Below the pieces are notes generated by a model, which ran no database searches, was not told the origin of the DNA, and was given only the letters and a program-made list of their open reading frames with translations. From Deroplatys truncata (lineage: Eukaryota; Arthropoda; Insecta; Mantodea; Mantidae), in contig CM060978.1 in the NCBI GenBank assembly GCA_030765065.1, positions 221,049,498 through 221,113,497 of the forward strand: a stretch of DNA of 64,000 nucleotides, read 5' to 3'. A program made the translations under genes and the position numbers. Each line of letters starts with the position of its first letter. Positions within the stretch are counted from its first letter, which is position 1. Of this stretch, positions 11,715 to 22,099 are shown one piece after another.

Positions 11715-13457
11715 TTTCAACTTTGTATTTTAATGTTTCTTTAAATATTATATATATTTATGTTTGACTCTGCTGCGTCAGTATTAATTTGTAGAAACAT
11801 GTTTCTCTTAACAGGGTGTGATACGGCTAAAGAATGTAGGCTTACACAAATTATAATTTTTACTTCACTCCATTTATTAATTCTTCACACGATTAAATAA
11901 CACTTCACTTATATTGAGAGCTGTGAGATCTCGCCGTATTGAACTTTTGTCTCACACTGGATACGTATGCGTCTAGCGTTCGGTTAGGAACGCTGTCTAC
12001 TAGCAACTGGCTTCTGAATTTGTACAATTTGCTCTATTTCAGTTTCTGATTGGCTGGTTCTACTCCAATAGAATACTTTTATTTAACTTAAGCTTTTTCT
12101 GGTTGTTGATTGACTATTTTATAAACTGTTTTAAAAATTACATTCTTGTTGCTCCAAGAATTACTAGTAGCATTATTAAACCTTCTAATTCATTATTGCA
12201 TCAAGGTTACCTCATTGTTAGCAGCTTTTGACCTATATTATCACAGCTCCTATATTGTTAAACTACCTAATACATTCACATAACATTATTAAACATGTAC
12301 ATAATAATATAAAAATATGCTTTAAGGCGGGTTATTATATTTTATATTATATAATTAGACTGAAATCATTTGTGTTAAAAATACTGCCTCCAATGCACGT
12401 AGTATCATTTCGCGCCTGACGTTTCGTGAGCGCGTGGTAGGGCTCTCTTGCCCCTCAACAGCTGCTCATTATTTACTTTCAGCATTTCGAGGAACTGCTA
12501 TTCTTACCTCAGTATCATCTTAATCGCGCGCTATCTTTCACTGCATCAGTACTGAGTGTTAAAGAAATACATATCCCTATACTCGTTTCAAGAATGACTG
12601 AAAAATGTTGTGAAATAAACAAACATGTTAATCGGAGTTCTCTTATAATGGCGCGACACCTAGCTCGGAATCAGAAGTGGTAATATCACTTGAGTCGTCT
12701 TCCAGGTTTATAGGCCTATCTAAAACTCGGGCAAAGCATTAAAGACACAGAAGTTGCTTCCGGTTATAATTTAATTTAATGATGTCCTAACAGTAACGAT
12801 ATCACAGCACACAAAGGAAAAGTTGTACATATTCAAAACCACTACTTTTAAGATCTTTGCCACTTCTTTGTTTTATTGCACTGGTCTGATGTGCTACACA
12901 CTGAGTCATGATCGCAATATAAACAATTGTGATTAGCACGACCGTTACTACTCTCCAGTAAACAACGCAGGAATACCGATGGCCGCATGACCATATAATA
13001 AATTGAAGCTAATTACTATTTAAGTCACGTTTAAGTGAATATAGTTTATAGTTTGAATTACAAAAAGGCGATAATACATGTAGTGGAGTCATGAACTATT
13101 TTTCTTCTCTTGAAAGGTGTGCCGGCCAGGGGCTGGTGCAACCGGAGCACTGCACCGGGGGCCTCCCTAGTCAGGGGTCCCAAATAAGGTTCCCGCCGAT
13201 ACCAATAAAGGGCTCCTGTGGAAAACGTTTTTGTGATAAAACGTTCCATAACAAATTATACGTCAAACACTAGGATACTTAACTAAGGTTATCTAATATT
13301 TGCTGGAGTTGCATGTGGGAGAATTATTAATCAAATAGATATACTGGTGGGACAGTAGTTTAGTGAGAGGGGCATTCACAGCGCGTACTTCACGTCATAA
13401 GTATGTTTATGCACTTGACAGTATGCTGAGAGACTTGCCCGACCACAATGGGCATGT
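11715..13457. other. Unassigned DNA with a GC-rich island near 13.1-13.24 kb
   Basis: Mostly AT-rich with no recognised element. About 13120-13240 is strikingly GC-rich and contains a hairpin (GGTGCA, 10-base loop, TGCACC). On the minus strand it reads open as YWYRREPYLGPLTREAPGA and onward, preceded by a splice-acceptor-like TTTTCCACAG. That could be a small exon, part of a repeat or chance; no family is recognised. Confidence 0.35.
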
Positions 13458-13675
13458 CGTCCTCCGTGGTGTAGCGGTTACAATGCTAGCGTTCAGTCCC
13501 GTGGTCGCGGGTTCATACCCGGCGAAGGGCGATAGAAGTTTTCGGGTTTAAAAATCCTTAGCATGGCTTTCTTCGGAACGGAAGTAAAGCCGGTGGGTCA
13601 GTGTCGTAGATTTTCGGCACGTAAAAGAACCTCAAGCCTGATAAATAGGCCTCTGAGAAAAATTACCACCGACAG
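13458..13675 (+). mobile_element. tRNA-derived SINE, family S1, copy 1
   Basis: A tRNA-like head has an A box (TGGTGTAGCGGTTA, about 13467-13480) and a B box (GGTTCATACCC, about 13510-13520). The body follows with blocks TTAGCATGGC, AAGTAAAGCCGG, GGCACGTAAAAGAACCTCAAG and GGCCTCTGAG. The same body occurs in reverse at 13.96-14.19 and 47.16-47.44 kb. Three dispersed copies with a pol III promoter head establish a SINE family. Its 3' end is approximate. Confidence 0.75.
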
Positions 13676-13857
13676 TTCTAGCTTCCACGCTTCTATCTTC
13701 ATATTATCCCATGTCTGATACTATATTCTGCTCCAGCTTTACAACATGTAGGGTAATTCAATCCTTGTTTATGTCTTCTACTGATGATCAACAGGAAAAG
13801 GATGCTACAAATTTTTCAGAAACATTTTCTAACGACTAATGACGACAAAATCTTATT

Positions 13858-14365
13858 TTTTTTGTCTACTTCAGGTTATCGAGATAAACATTTGCAGAAT
13901 TAGTTCTATTATACAGTTCGTTATAGGTACAGAGATTTTTTGAGTTTGTTTTATTTAAGGTCGCTCTTTAACTACTATGGTCCTTAGCGTCCCATTCTAT
14001 ATTGGACGTGAAAGATCGGTAATTTTGCTCAGAGGCCTCTTTATCAGGCTTGAGGTTCTTTTACGTGCCGTAAATCTACGACACGGGACCACCGGCTTTA
14101 CTTCCCTTCCGAAGGAAGCCATGCTAAGGATTTTTACGCCCGAAAAAATTCACCGCCCTCCGCCGGGTTTGAACCCGCGACTTTGGTAAAATTATAGGTG
14201 GGGATGCAAGAAACCGCAGCTATGCGGGACGCTCTTTCCAAACATCGCGAGTAACAACTGAATGCCGAGAGCACTTCAAGAAATAACAAACGTACAGAAA
14301 AATTCAAACCAATAACAGCTAATATCTCCTAAGTGAGATAAGTGGTATGTTGTAATGAGATCTTC
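13858..14365 (-). repeat. Old family A fragment interrupted by a SINE
   Basis: A degraded reverse-strand family A block (TTCAGGTTATCGAGATAAAC, TTTGCAG) at about 13865-13940 resembles the 1.46-1.53 kb fragment. After the S1 SINE, about 14200-14360 contains further degraded family blocks (CAAACCAATAACAG, AATATCTCC). A fresh plus-strand copy starts immediately after, at a T-run. The assignment rests on short shared blocks. Confidence 0.4.
13963..14192 (-). mobile_element. tRNA-derived SINE, family S1, copy 2 (head truncated)
   Basis: This is the reverse complement of the S1 body: CAGAGGCCTC, AGGCTTGAGGTTCTTTTACG, CGGCTTTACTTCC and GCCATGCTAAGGATTTTTAC, then the B box in reverse (GGGTTTGAACCC). 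It stops just beyond the B box, so the 5' (A-box) part of the tRNA-like head is missing. This is consistent with 5' truncation at insertion. Confidence 0.75.
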
Positions 14366-15030
14366 ATTTTTACTTTCTCTACTACGTATAGTAAGTAGGG
14401 GAAGTATTGTATTCCACCAAAAAAGTCGATACCGAGATTTCACCGGAAATACATGTTTTGAGACCCCCTGAATCCCAAAAACAGTATTTTTGGAAACATG
14501 TCCGTTGGTGTGTCTGTGTCTGCCTGTGTACAGCGTAACTCAGAAACGAACAGTCGGATAAACATCAAACTTGGAATTTAGGTTCAGTATCTTCCAGAGA
14601 TGCGACACGAAGGTTTTAAAGAAAATACCCCCACCCCAAATTACCCTTTACTTGGAACATTTTTCGAAAATTTTAATTTTCTCAAAAATGTCTCTAACAG
14701 ATTTTGATTAAAATATCGTACATTTGAGATATTTTCATGACAAATAAAATGTATATCTCGAATTTTCTGGGAATGTCTCCAAAAGTATTCTTCATTGTGA
14801 ACGACTTTTGCATAACTGGTAAACCAGAAGAGATAGATAAAATTTTACTACACAAACAATGTAAATCACGTTAAAATATACAATTTATGTCATATACATT
14901 CTTTTTGTTGACTGAACCATTTTAGAGATATTACTTGTTATTCCCTCAAACTTTCCAATACTTATACCTTTTCTCAAATGGAAATTCGTTAAATCATATG
15001 GAGAATAAGCGTCTGTAAAAATAGTATGTA

Positions 15031-16245
15031 TAGGGTCTTTCAACAAGAGTGTCCTATCTTTGAACTTATATAAAACACGGTCTGTAAATGATAGAGGATT
15101 ATTTCTTTTTTTATTTTGGAGCATAATTAATGTCATTACGTGTGGAAGAGAATATAATCTAAGTGACCGCCGCGAATTCGTTGGGTTGCGCGTATATGGT
15201 TGACACAATTTTCAATGACAAAGGAACGTAAATTAGGTCCAACTTCAAGAATAACACTCGTGATGTTATACGTAAGATCATTTACTGTCTCTGGCTTGTT
15301 GACATAAACTCGAGATTTAACATAACCCCACAAGGTGTAATCCAACGGCGTTAAATTACATGACTTCGGGGCCCAGTTAACATCACCACCACGGGAAATG
15401 ATGAAACCTCTAAACTTCTCCTTCAAAAGATCGATTGTTTCGAGAGCAGTATGAAACGTGGCACCATCTTGCTGGAACCAGATGTTTCTGAGAGCCATAC
15501 CATCCATCTTGGAAAACATATGGCACAATGATTCCACCATACCTAACTGCACACCACACAGTAATCTTTTGGGGATAAAGTGAATCTACATTGGATTATG
15601 ATTACTCCAATAGCGGCAATTTTGTTTGTTAACATAACCATCCATCCAAAAGTGGGCTTAGTCGCTGAAGATAATTTTGCGACAAAAATCCGGGTCAGAT
15701 TCCAATTGCTCCATAGCCGAGTCAGCGAATACACGGCTCAACCTATGGTCGCTGGGCTTTAGTTCTTGAGTTAACACCATTTTGTAAGCGTGTAACTTCA
15801 AGTCCAGATGCAGAATTTGCCAAGTTGTGGTCGGCAAAAGCCCCAATTCTTGCGTTCGCGAACAATTGATTTGTTTCTGTTTTCGCGTACACTCTCACGA
15901 ACGGCGCCCGTGTTTTCGTTGGAGCGCTCACGTCGATTACATACAGGCGTTCTTTGACGCTTACAGAACCACTTCTTTCAAAGTTATCAATCAAACGCCG
16001 AATCGTTCTCTCGCTGGTACGATTATGAACACCGTAATCTTCACGCAACAAACGGAAGGTTTGGGGAACAGATGATTTATTTGATCATAAATTTTCACAA
16101 TTTCTAGGCGTTACTGAATGCTGTAATGTTCCATGGCTATTTGTCAATAACAACTGTAACCACATGATAAAAATGACTGCTGTAACTTAATAACAGCGGC
16201 AGCTATCACATGTTAAAGATAGGACATTCTTGTTGACAGGCCCTT
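15031..16245 (-). mobile_element. rosa-like (DD41D) mariner element, defective, with TA duplication
   Basis: The left end is TAGGGTCTTTCAACAAGAGT and the right end is an imperfect inverted copy (AATGTCCTATC-type block, then GGCCCTT on the plus strand). TA lies outside each end (15029-15030 and 16246-16247) and matches the family A sequence it interrupts. At 1,215 bp it is a typical full-length mariner. The transposase is on the minus strand and broken. The same element type occurs at 32.38-33.68 kb in the opposite orientation. Confidence 0.85.
15136..16134 (-). pseudogene. rosa-like mariner transposase pseudogene (DD41D)
   Basis: The start is taken at an ATG followed by EHYSIQ and then a stop (TAA), near 16134. 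Helix-turn-helix text follows (REDYGVHNR, SERTIRRLIDNFERSG), then a frameshift after GSVSVKE. TTTWQILHLDLK and the first catalytic region KIIFSD are next, followed by a stop. The second catalytic D is in FQQDGATFHTAL and the third in LTPLDYTLWG. I count 41 residues between the last two, the spacing of the rosa group. The C-terminus ends GGHLDYILFHT. Several stops and frameshifts rule out activity. Confidence 0.85.
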
Positions 16246-16287
16246 TACAAGAGTAGAGAAAGTCATGTGAGTATACATAAGATTTTT

Positions 16288-17133
16288 ACTTTCTCTACTA
16301 CGTATAGTAAGTTAGGGGAAGTACTGCTGCATTCCACCCAAAAATTCAATACAGAGATTTCATCGGAAATACATGCTTTGAGGCCTCCTGAATCCAAAAA
16401 AATATTTATGGAAATATGTCCGTGTGTATGTTTGTGTGTTTGTCTGTGAACAGCATAACTCAGAAACGAACAATCCGATAAACACCAAACTTGGTATTTA
16501 GGTCCAGTATCTTCCAGAGACACGACAGAAAGGTTTTCAAGAAAATCCACCCCACTCCAGATTACCCCTTACATGAAACATTTTTCGAAAATTTTATTTT
16601 CTCAAAAATGGCTCTAACGATTTTGATTAACGTATCATATTTTAAGACATTTTTATGGCAAATAAAATGTATACCTTGAATTTACTGGGAATGTCTCCAA
16701 AAGCATTCTTCATTGTGAACGACTTTTGCATTACTGGTAAACCATAAGAGATAAACAAAATTTTACTACACAACAAATGTACATCGCGTTAAAATACACA
16801 ATTTATATTATACAATTTTTTTATGTTGAGTGAACCATTTTTTAGATATTCCTAGTTATTCCCTTAAATTTTCCAATACTTATACTTATTCTCAAATTCG
16901 TTATTCATATTTTTGTCCTGGTAATGCAAAGCGAATGGAATACTCCACATTGCAACCAGCTCTTAAAATATTTGACTATGGCTTAAAGCCTACCATATTC
17001 CCCTTGCATCTACAAGAAAATTAGCAATAAGATTTACATCTCCATTAACATGAAGCATGTGGAGAATAAGCGTTCGTAAAAATAGTTTGTACAAGAGTAG
17101 AGAAAGTCATGTGAGTGTAACATCATACTTTTT
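16288..17133 (+). repeat. Family A, near full-length copy
   Basis: This is about 846 bp from ACTTTCTCTACTACGTATAG to the 3' block AGTAGAGAAAGTCATGTGAG. The terminal GTAACACATCAGA is slightly altered (TAACATCATAC) before a T-run. All internal blocks are in order: TG-rich segment, AACTTGGTATTTAGG, GACAAATAAAATG, CACAATTTATATTA, CTATGGCTTAAAGCC. It has no coding capacity beyond short ORFs. Confidence 0.9.
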
Positions 17134-19059
17134 ATAGAAGCTAAGTCGCAAGTATACGCCTAGTCTTCTCTTCATACCGCTTACCAATAAGTATTATGAA
17201 TTTAGTATATAGAATATAGTCGTTTTTAAAGGCCCTTGAAGATAAATACAATTGTTAAGTTATAGTTCTATTGATTGTAAATGTCAGATGTAAAAGCAAG
17301 GGTTAGAGATTTCGTTTCACGATGGTTAACAACGAATGCAGTCCAACTCTAAAGTAAATGGTATCTCTATTTGCCTGCAATTCAGGGGTAGCGTCAATGA
17401 AATACCGCCGTTGCGGGTTCAGTTAACGATCCCTTGCTGCATGTCAGATAGCAAGAGGCAAATGGCGCGCTCTGTAACGAGATCAGAGTCATAACTATTC
17501 TGCGCCCTTCTCTTTCCATGTGTTCTTTCCATTTTCACCTGAAACGGGAATTTCTACACGCAGTGGTTTTGGTTATGTTTCGTGCCTCTGTCCCAAAAGA
17601 GTTGGCCAATTGGATTCCTATGTTATGAGAACATCTACGGTGTAAACTCTCACACTGAATGGCAACCCGGGTAATCACATGGGCACTTTATTTCTATTTC
17701 ACCACCTTTATACCCAATAACACCCCACGCACTGGGGCTTTCATTTTAACTGAGTTTCTGGACTACATAACATGGAAAATACAGTTGCAAAAATGGAAAC
17801 AGGAAAAAAAGGGAAGGAATGAAAGAATAAAAGCAGGCCCATTGAAAGCTTTCAGAGAGAAAGTACCTAAACACACCTGGTTCATTTAACAATTTTCTGT
17901 ATACACATGTTCTCATACGGCGAAGGCAATAAGACGTGAATTGAAGAATAGCTACATAACAGGTTAGTAATTTTAGTGTACCAAATTCTACGCTTGATTG
18001 ATGGAAATTTCAAAAGTATTGTACGAGTAAGTTTTCACATGTTTCGTTTTTGTAATTTCTGTAACCCCTTTTAAAAGTCAATATATTACGTGCGTACGAA
18101 AGATGGTAACTTGCCTTTCATGATTTCCCATCGTTGATTCCAGCACACTTCAGTTTTCATATGAACTAGTGACTCTCTTAAAGATAGTATGATGAAGGCA
18201 AGTTCGTATTCCCTTGCCTTGGCCTCTGCTTTTAAGGTCTAATACAGGCATCATCGCTATGTAGCTCTAGGGAGCCACCTTTACCTGCTCCACTCTCATT
18301 AGCGTCTGCCACAAGGAAAGCTGAGCACCAGGTCGGTTTGTAAATTCAGTGGCGTTTCCTGTAAGTGCACGGAGTAACTTTGTGACACAAATTGATTTGA
18401 AGTGTTGTAATTACATTGTTTTACAGAAGTATACTGTAATATGGTAATACATTATTTTATTATTATTATTATTATTATCATCATTATTATTATCATTAAA
18501 TAATACAATCAGCAACGTGCAATAAAAAATTCCAATTCGTATACTCAAAGCCAAAATAATTAAGTTATAAGTCTGACCAGCATAAAACAACTCAGCAATA
18601 GCAATAAATTACACTACGATAAACTATACTGTACTTACATCTACAAAAGTTGTACATTTTAGATGTGCAATAGAGCTCATATTTCTTCCCCTTGGTAGTT
18701 TTCATACTGATTCACATGGCAAGACGAATAATGGTGCTGTAAATTAAACTTTGTTTATATTGTTTAAGGTCTTATATCGAATTAAACCCTTAACATCATT
18801 ATCTTGTGCTGTAATAAAATATATTTCCTCGCAAGTAGGGTTGAACTTACTTGGTGTTGACCTACGCTTTGACGTACTACTCAACCACGATATTATGACA
18901 CTTGACCTTGCATTTGAATACACGTGTAAGCCAGCCCAGCGAAGTACAGAACTATTGTGTTCGTGTTATACTATCCTCCATGGCAAATTAAAAATACCGA
19001 TAGGACCGCCGCTGCACTGAGGGAGGGTATGAATGACGTCAACATTTTCCCCCTTTGTT
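17134..19059. other. Unassigned DNA with an (ATT)n tract
   Basis: No recognised gene. A (TTA)n/(ATT)n microsatellite occupies about 18456-18497. The 76-codon ORF at 17659-17889 shows no family I know. Confidence 0.45.
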
Positions 19060-19436
19060 CCTCTTTCAGTTGCTTCCATCACGCTTATGTACTGAGCAGG
19101 CAAGCTCCCAACCAGTGTGCTCGGTACTTGACGAAAGCAGGTTTAGCATACTAACTAAAGAACCTCCTTCTTTATACAGCAATTGTCATTCTCTACTAAC
19201 AATCCAACACCTAGTTATAAATTGCGCAATGCATGATGAAAAGAGAAGACTATGCAAAGTTCCGGACTGCATGCAGACAGCTTTAAGAAATCTCTCCAAT
19301 ATCAGAAAACCCTTTCGCTATATGCGTTTCACAAATCTGTATACAAAAGTTTATTTCTGTCAACACAATGGAACTGTTTCTGTTCGTGTAACAATATCCT
19401 ACTGTAATCATACATTAGCAACAAATTTTATGTTGT
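19060..19436 (+). pseudogene. LINE ORF2 C-terminal remnant
   Basis: A 127-codon reading frame includes LYSNCHSLLTIQHLVINC followed by AMHDEKRRLC. This resembles the C-terminal cysteine/histidine motif of non-LTR retrotransposon polyproteins (pattern C..C...L...H.L..C......R). Just upstream, HAYVLSRQAPNQC in another frame resembles the preceding conserved stretch (HGYLLSR..PP.C). No reverse transcriptase domain is attached. It is read as a short 5'-truncated LINE relic; the assignment rests on about 60 residues. Confidence 0.45.
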
Positions 19437-20043
19437 AAACCTTGTATAGTCGTGATACGACTAACTGTTCAAGCGACCTTAAGTAATTACATTAAAAAAT
19501 ACATCATAGCACATTAAGCCGGTAGTTGGTGAATAGATTTTTAGGAATGTCCGCATTATGTCCATAATAATTTTCAAACAATTCGACGCTGTCATGTTTC
19601 CATTCATAATAATGACTGTTGCTTCCATCTTGTGTTGTGATGGAAATAATAGTACAAAACGGCAGTACTTTGAGTTTATTGTACACTTCTCTATACATAT
19701 TCATTGCATATATTTTTTCTGACATAACAGTAATCAGTGAACAAAACTTTATCCCTTATTTCTAACTTACACCCCACAATACTTAGCCTAGTAAAATAAA
19801 TGTTATAGGTTTTACTAATGTTTTAATGAGGAAGGAAATGTTTCATTTGTTAGAATAGAGGAAGAACCTATAGAGATTAGCTAACAGCTCGTCATACACG
19901 CAACTGTGGGGTTAACTAAATATATGAATAAAATATGGTATTGCCAATTCTTTTGATGGAAATGACCCAGTCTTTTATTTTAAATCGAACCCATAAATGT
20001 TTTATATAGGTAAATGAATTGTATTGTATAGCCATCAGCAAGG
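19437..20043. other. No recognisable feature
   Basis: AT-rich DNA between the LINE remnant and the left inverted repeat of the next transposon. The 19504-19725 minus-strand ORF (73 codons) is not recognised. Confidence 0.45.
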
Positions 20044-20090
20044 TGTTTCAGAAATACTTTTACAAACTTCGGGTATGGGTTCCTTACACC

Positions 20091-21366
20091 TGAAGTGATA
20101 AGAACCGCGAGTACTCCGCGAGTACAAGAATAACCATAGCCAGAAGAAAAGTTAAGATTAATGCGCGAATCAAACAAAATAAGAAGGAGATAAAAGAGAA
20201 TATTAAAGATTAAGTAAAGGGGGGAATAAACATTATTATGGATGAAATAAAATAAAGTAGAAATGAAATAAAATATTATTACGGATGAAATAAAATAAAA
20301 TAGAGACACGTATAAATAGATCAGAAAGTAAAAGAACGTGAAAGGAAACAGACACAAGAAAATATGCCAGAGGGCAAAACCCTTAATAAATACAGGAAAG
20401 GCTAGCTGGAAGAACAGTTAGGTTCTATTGAAATCGCCGAGTGCTCACCGGCGTGCGAAACAAAGAAACGGATGTGCTAGTCGCTCATGCGAACAGAAAA
20501 TTAAATCAGCAATGAATAACGAGAAACAGTCGAAACGCTAACTGAGCCTAAGGGTATTGAAATGGAACCAATGGGTGAGAAAGCGCAAAGGAGCCAGATA
20601 ACCAATAAGGAAGATTAAATGTCACGTGAATAGTAAAACCAGGGAACAAAACTAGAAAAGAGGCGTGAAATAGATTTTGGTCTAGGAGCAGGAGCGCGTT
20701 TTAGACACGCGAAAGATGGAAAACTTCGTGTCAGGAAACGTTAGGAGAAGGACGTAAAAACTTCGTGTCGGGAAGAGCTATGAGTAGGAGGTAAAACTTT
20801 GTGTCGGGAAACGTTAGGAGGAGGATGTAAAACTTCGTGTCAGGAAACGTTAGGAGAAGGACGTAAAAACTTCGTGTCGGGAAACGTTAGGAGAAGGACG
20901 TAGAAACTTTGTGTCGGGAGGAGCTATGAGTAGGATGTAAAACTTTGTGTCGGGAAACGCTAGGAGGAAGACGTGATAGTTTGTGTTGGGAGGAGATAGA
21001 AAGAGGATGTTAGAATTCTATATCGGGAAAAGAGATAGGGTAGCTAGGGACGACAAAAGTCATACTATGAGTAAATGAGAAATAGAATAAATTCACGGGT
21101 AAAAGCACGGAGATTGTAACGGGGGAAAACTGATAGGAACGCGTCTTGTGTGAAGGGCCTGCAGTACGAAAGCAGTGTGGATCTTCATAATAAATGGGCC
21201 ATTGAGAGGAGTTGTGAGTATCATTCACCTCCCATCCACACAATCCCTGAGGTAAGATTCTCGTAACCCATCATCCTCTACCTGAGCAGCCGGCAATCAC
21301 CTGAAACCCTACACCAAGACCTTACCAACCAGAAAACGTTACCTTTATTTTCCAAACCCCGCTACA
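20091..21366. mobile_element. Probable solo LTR (TG...CA, 4-bp target duplication)
   Basis: The segment begins TGAAGTGATAAG and ends CCGCTACA, so it has TG...CA termini. CACC lies on both sides (20087-20090 and 21367-21370), and deleting the segment with one CACC restores the inverted repeat of the host transposon. This matches a solo LTR of a Gypsy-like element with a 4-bp duplication. No coding region is present. It is purine-rich on the plus strand and contains a minisatellite of about 37 bp. Orientation is uncertain; a TTTATT near 21344 could be a reverse-strand polyA signal. Confidence 0.65.
20724..21041. repeat. Minisatellite, ~36-38-bp unit, about nine units
   Basis: Successive units start CTTCGTGTC or CTTTGTGTC. 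They carry either GGAAACGTTAGGAG or GGAGCTATGAGTAGG, then GACGTAAAAA or GATGTAAAA. The two variants are interspersed (roughly A B A A A B A, then two degraded units), suggesting local unit exchange. The array lies inside the putative LTR. Confidence 0.85.
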
Positions 21367-21469
21367 CACCACAAGAAGGAAAAAAGTTCATATGAACATA
21401 TGTAGCAAAATCCTTTGTTTTCTCGTTAGGAGGTGTTCAACACAGTGGTACACTTATAACACAGAAAAC

Positions 21470-21760
21470 TCATAAGAAATGCTCGAAATGTCCTCCTCTT
21501 GCTTCTATGCATGCCTGTACTCGTCGAATCATGGAATGTCGCACCCTGTCAAAAACTCCGGGATGGTGTCGAATGGTTTCGCAAGCTTCCATGACACGTC
21601 GATGAAGCGTTTCTGAATCCGGGATGGCTGCTCCATAAACCAATGATTTAAGATGCCCCCAGAGGTAAAAATCCACAGGATTGAGGTCGGGAGAACGTGC
21701 AGGCCATGGAACTGGTCCTCCTCTGCCTATCCATGGGTCATGGTAGATTCATGTTCGCGA
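21470..21760 (-). pseudogene. Tc1/IS630-superfamily transposase, C-terminal fragment
   Basis: The minus strand encodes WPARSPDLNPVDFYLWG followed by HLKSLVYGAAIPDSETLHRR and a C-terminus GGHFEHFL. This is the third-acidic-residue region and tail typical of insect transposases in this superfamily. Upstream, PWIGRGGPVP is readable, then the frame is lost near 21740-21770 (REHES). The first two catalytic regions and the DNA-binding domain are absent. It lies between the inverted repeats of the 20044-22099 element, which fits. Confidence 0.8.
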
Positions 21761-22099
21761 AATGAATATCCAGCCATGGTGGAACGAAACACGTGCAGTT
21801 AACTCACTACATGTACACAATTTAAACGTTGAAGATAGACTAATGACAAATGACAAACAAGTCTCCATGGCAACACTTCGCCATCTACCGTATGTAGTAC
21901 AATGGGTCAACGCCTTCTATGAATGTATAGAGAAATGAAGTTTTGAGGTTGGACCCCGAAGGCCATTGAACTCACACTTTCATTTTGGCAGGAATAACGC
22001 GAAAATCAAGGATTATGGGACATATGTTCATATTAACTTTTTTCCTTCTTTTGGTGTGAGGAACCCATATCCGAAGTTTGTAAAAGTATTTCTGAAACA

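Larger units (their letters stand above)
14372..16287 (+). repeat. Family A copy split by a rosa-like mariner
   Basis: The copy starts ACTTTCTCTACTACGTATAG after a T-run. It runs to TAAAAATAGTATGTA (15030), then resumes at 16246 with TACAAGAGTAGAGAAAGTCA and ends at the T-run before 16288. Uninterrupted copies read TTTGTACAAGAGTAG at this point. The copy also lacks about 200 bp near 14990 (GTTATTCATTT to GAAGCATATGG). The next copy begins directly at 16288, so the two lie head to tail with one shared T-run. Confidence 0.9.
20044..22099 (-). mobile_element. Tc1/IS630-superfamily element with ~105-bp inverted repeats, interrupted by an LTR
   Basis: The outer inverted repeat is 20044-20090 against 22053-22099: 47 bp with two mismatches by eye, containing CTTTTACAAACTTCGG. 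It continues internally as 21371-21430 against about 21990-22052 (AAGAAGGAAAAAAGTT, ATGAACATATGT). The left arm is split by the insertion at 20091-21366. Without it the element is about 780 bp, so most of the transposase is deleted. A C-terminal transposase fragment lies inside on the minus strand. A TA target duplication is not evident. Confidence 0.75.
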
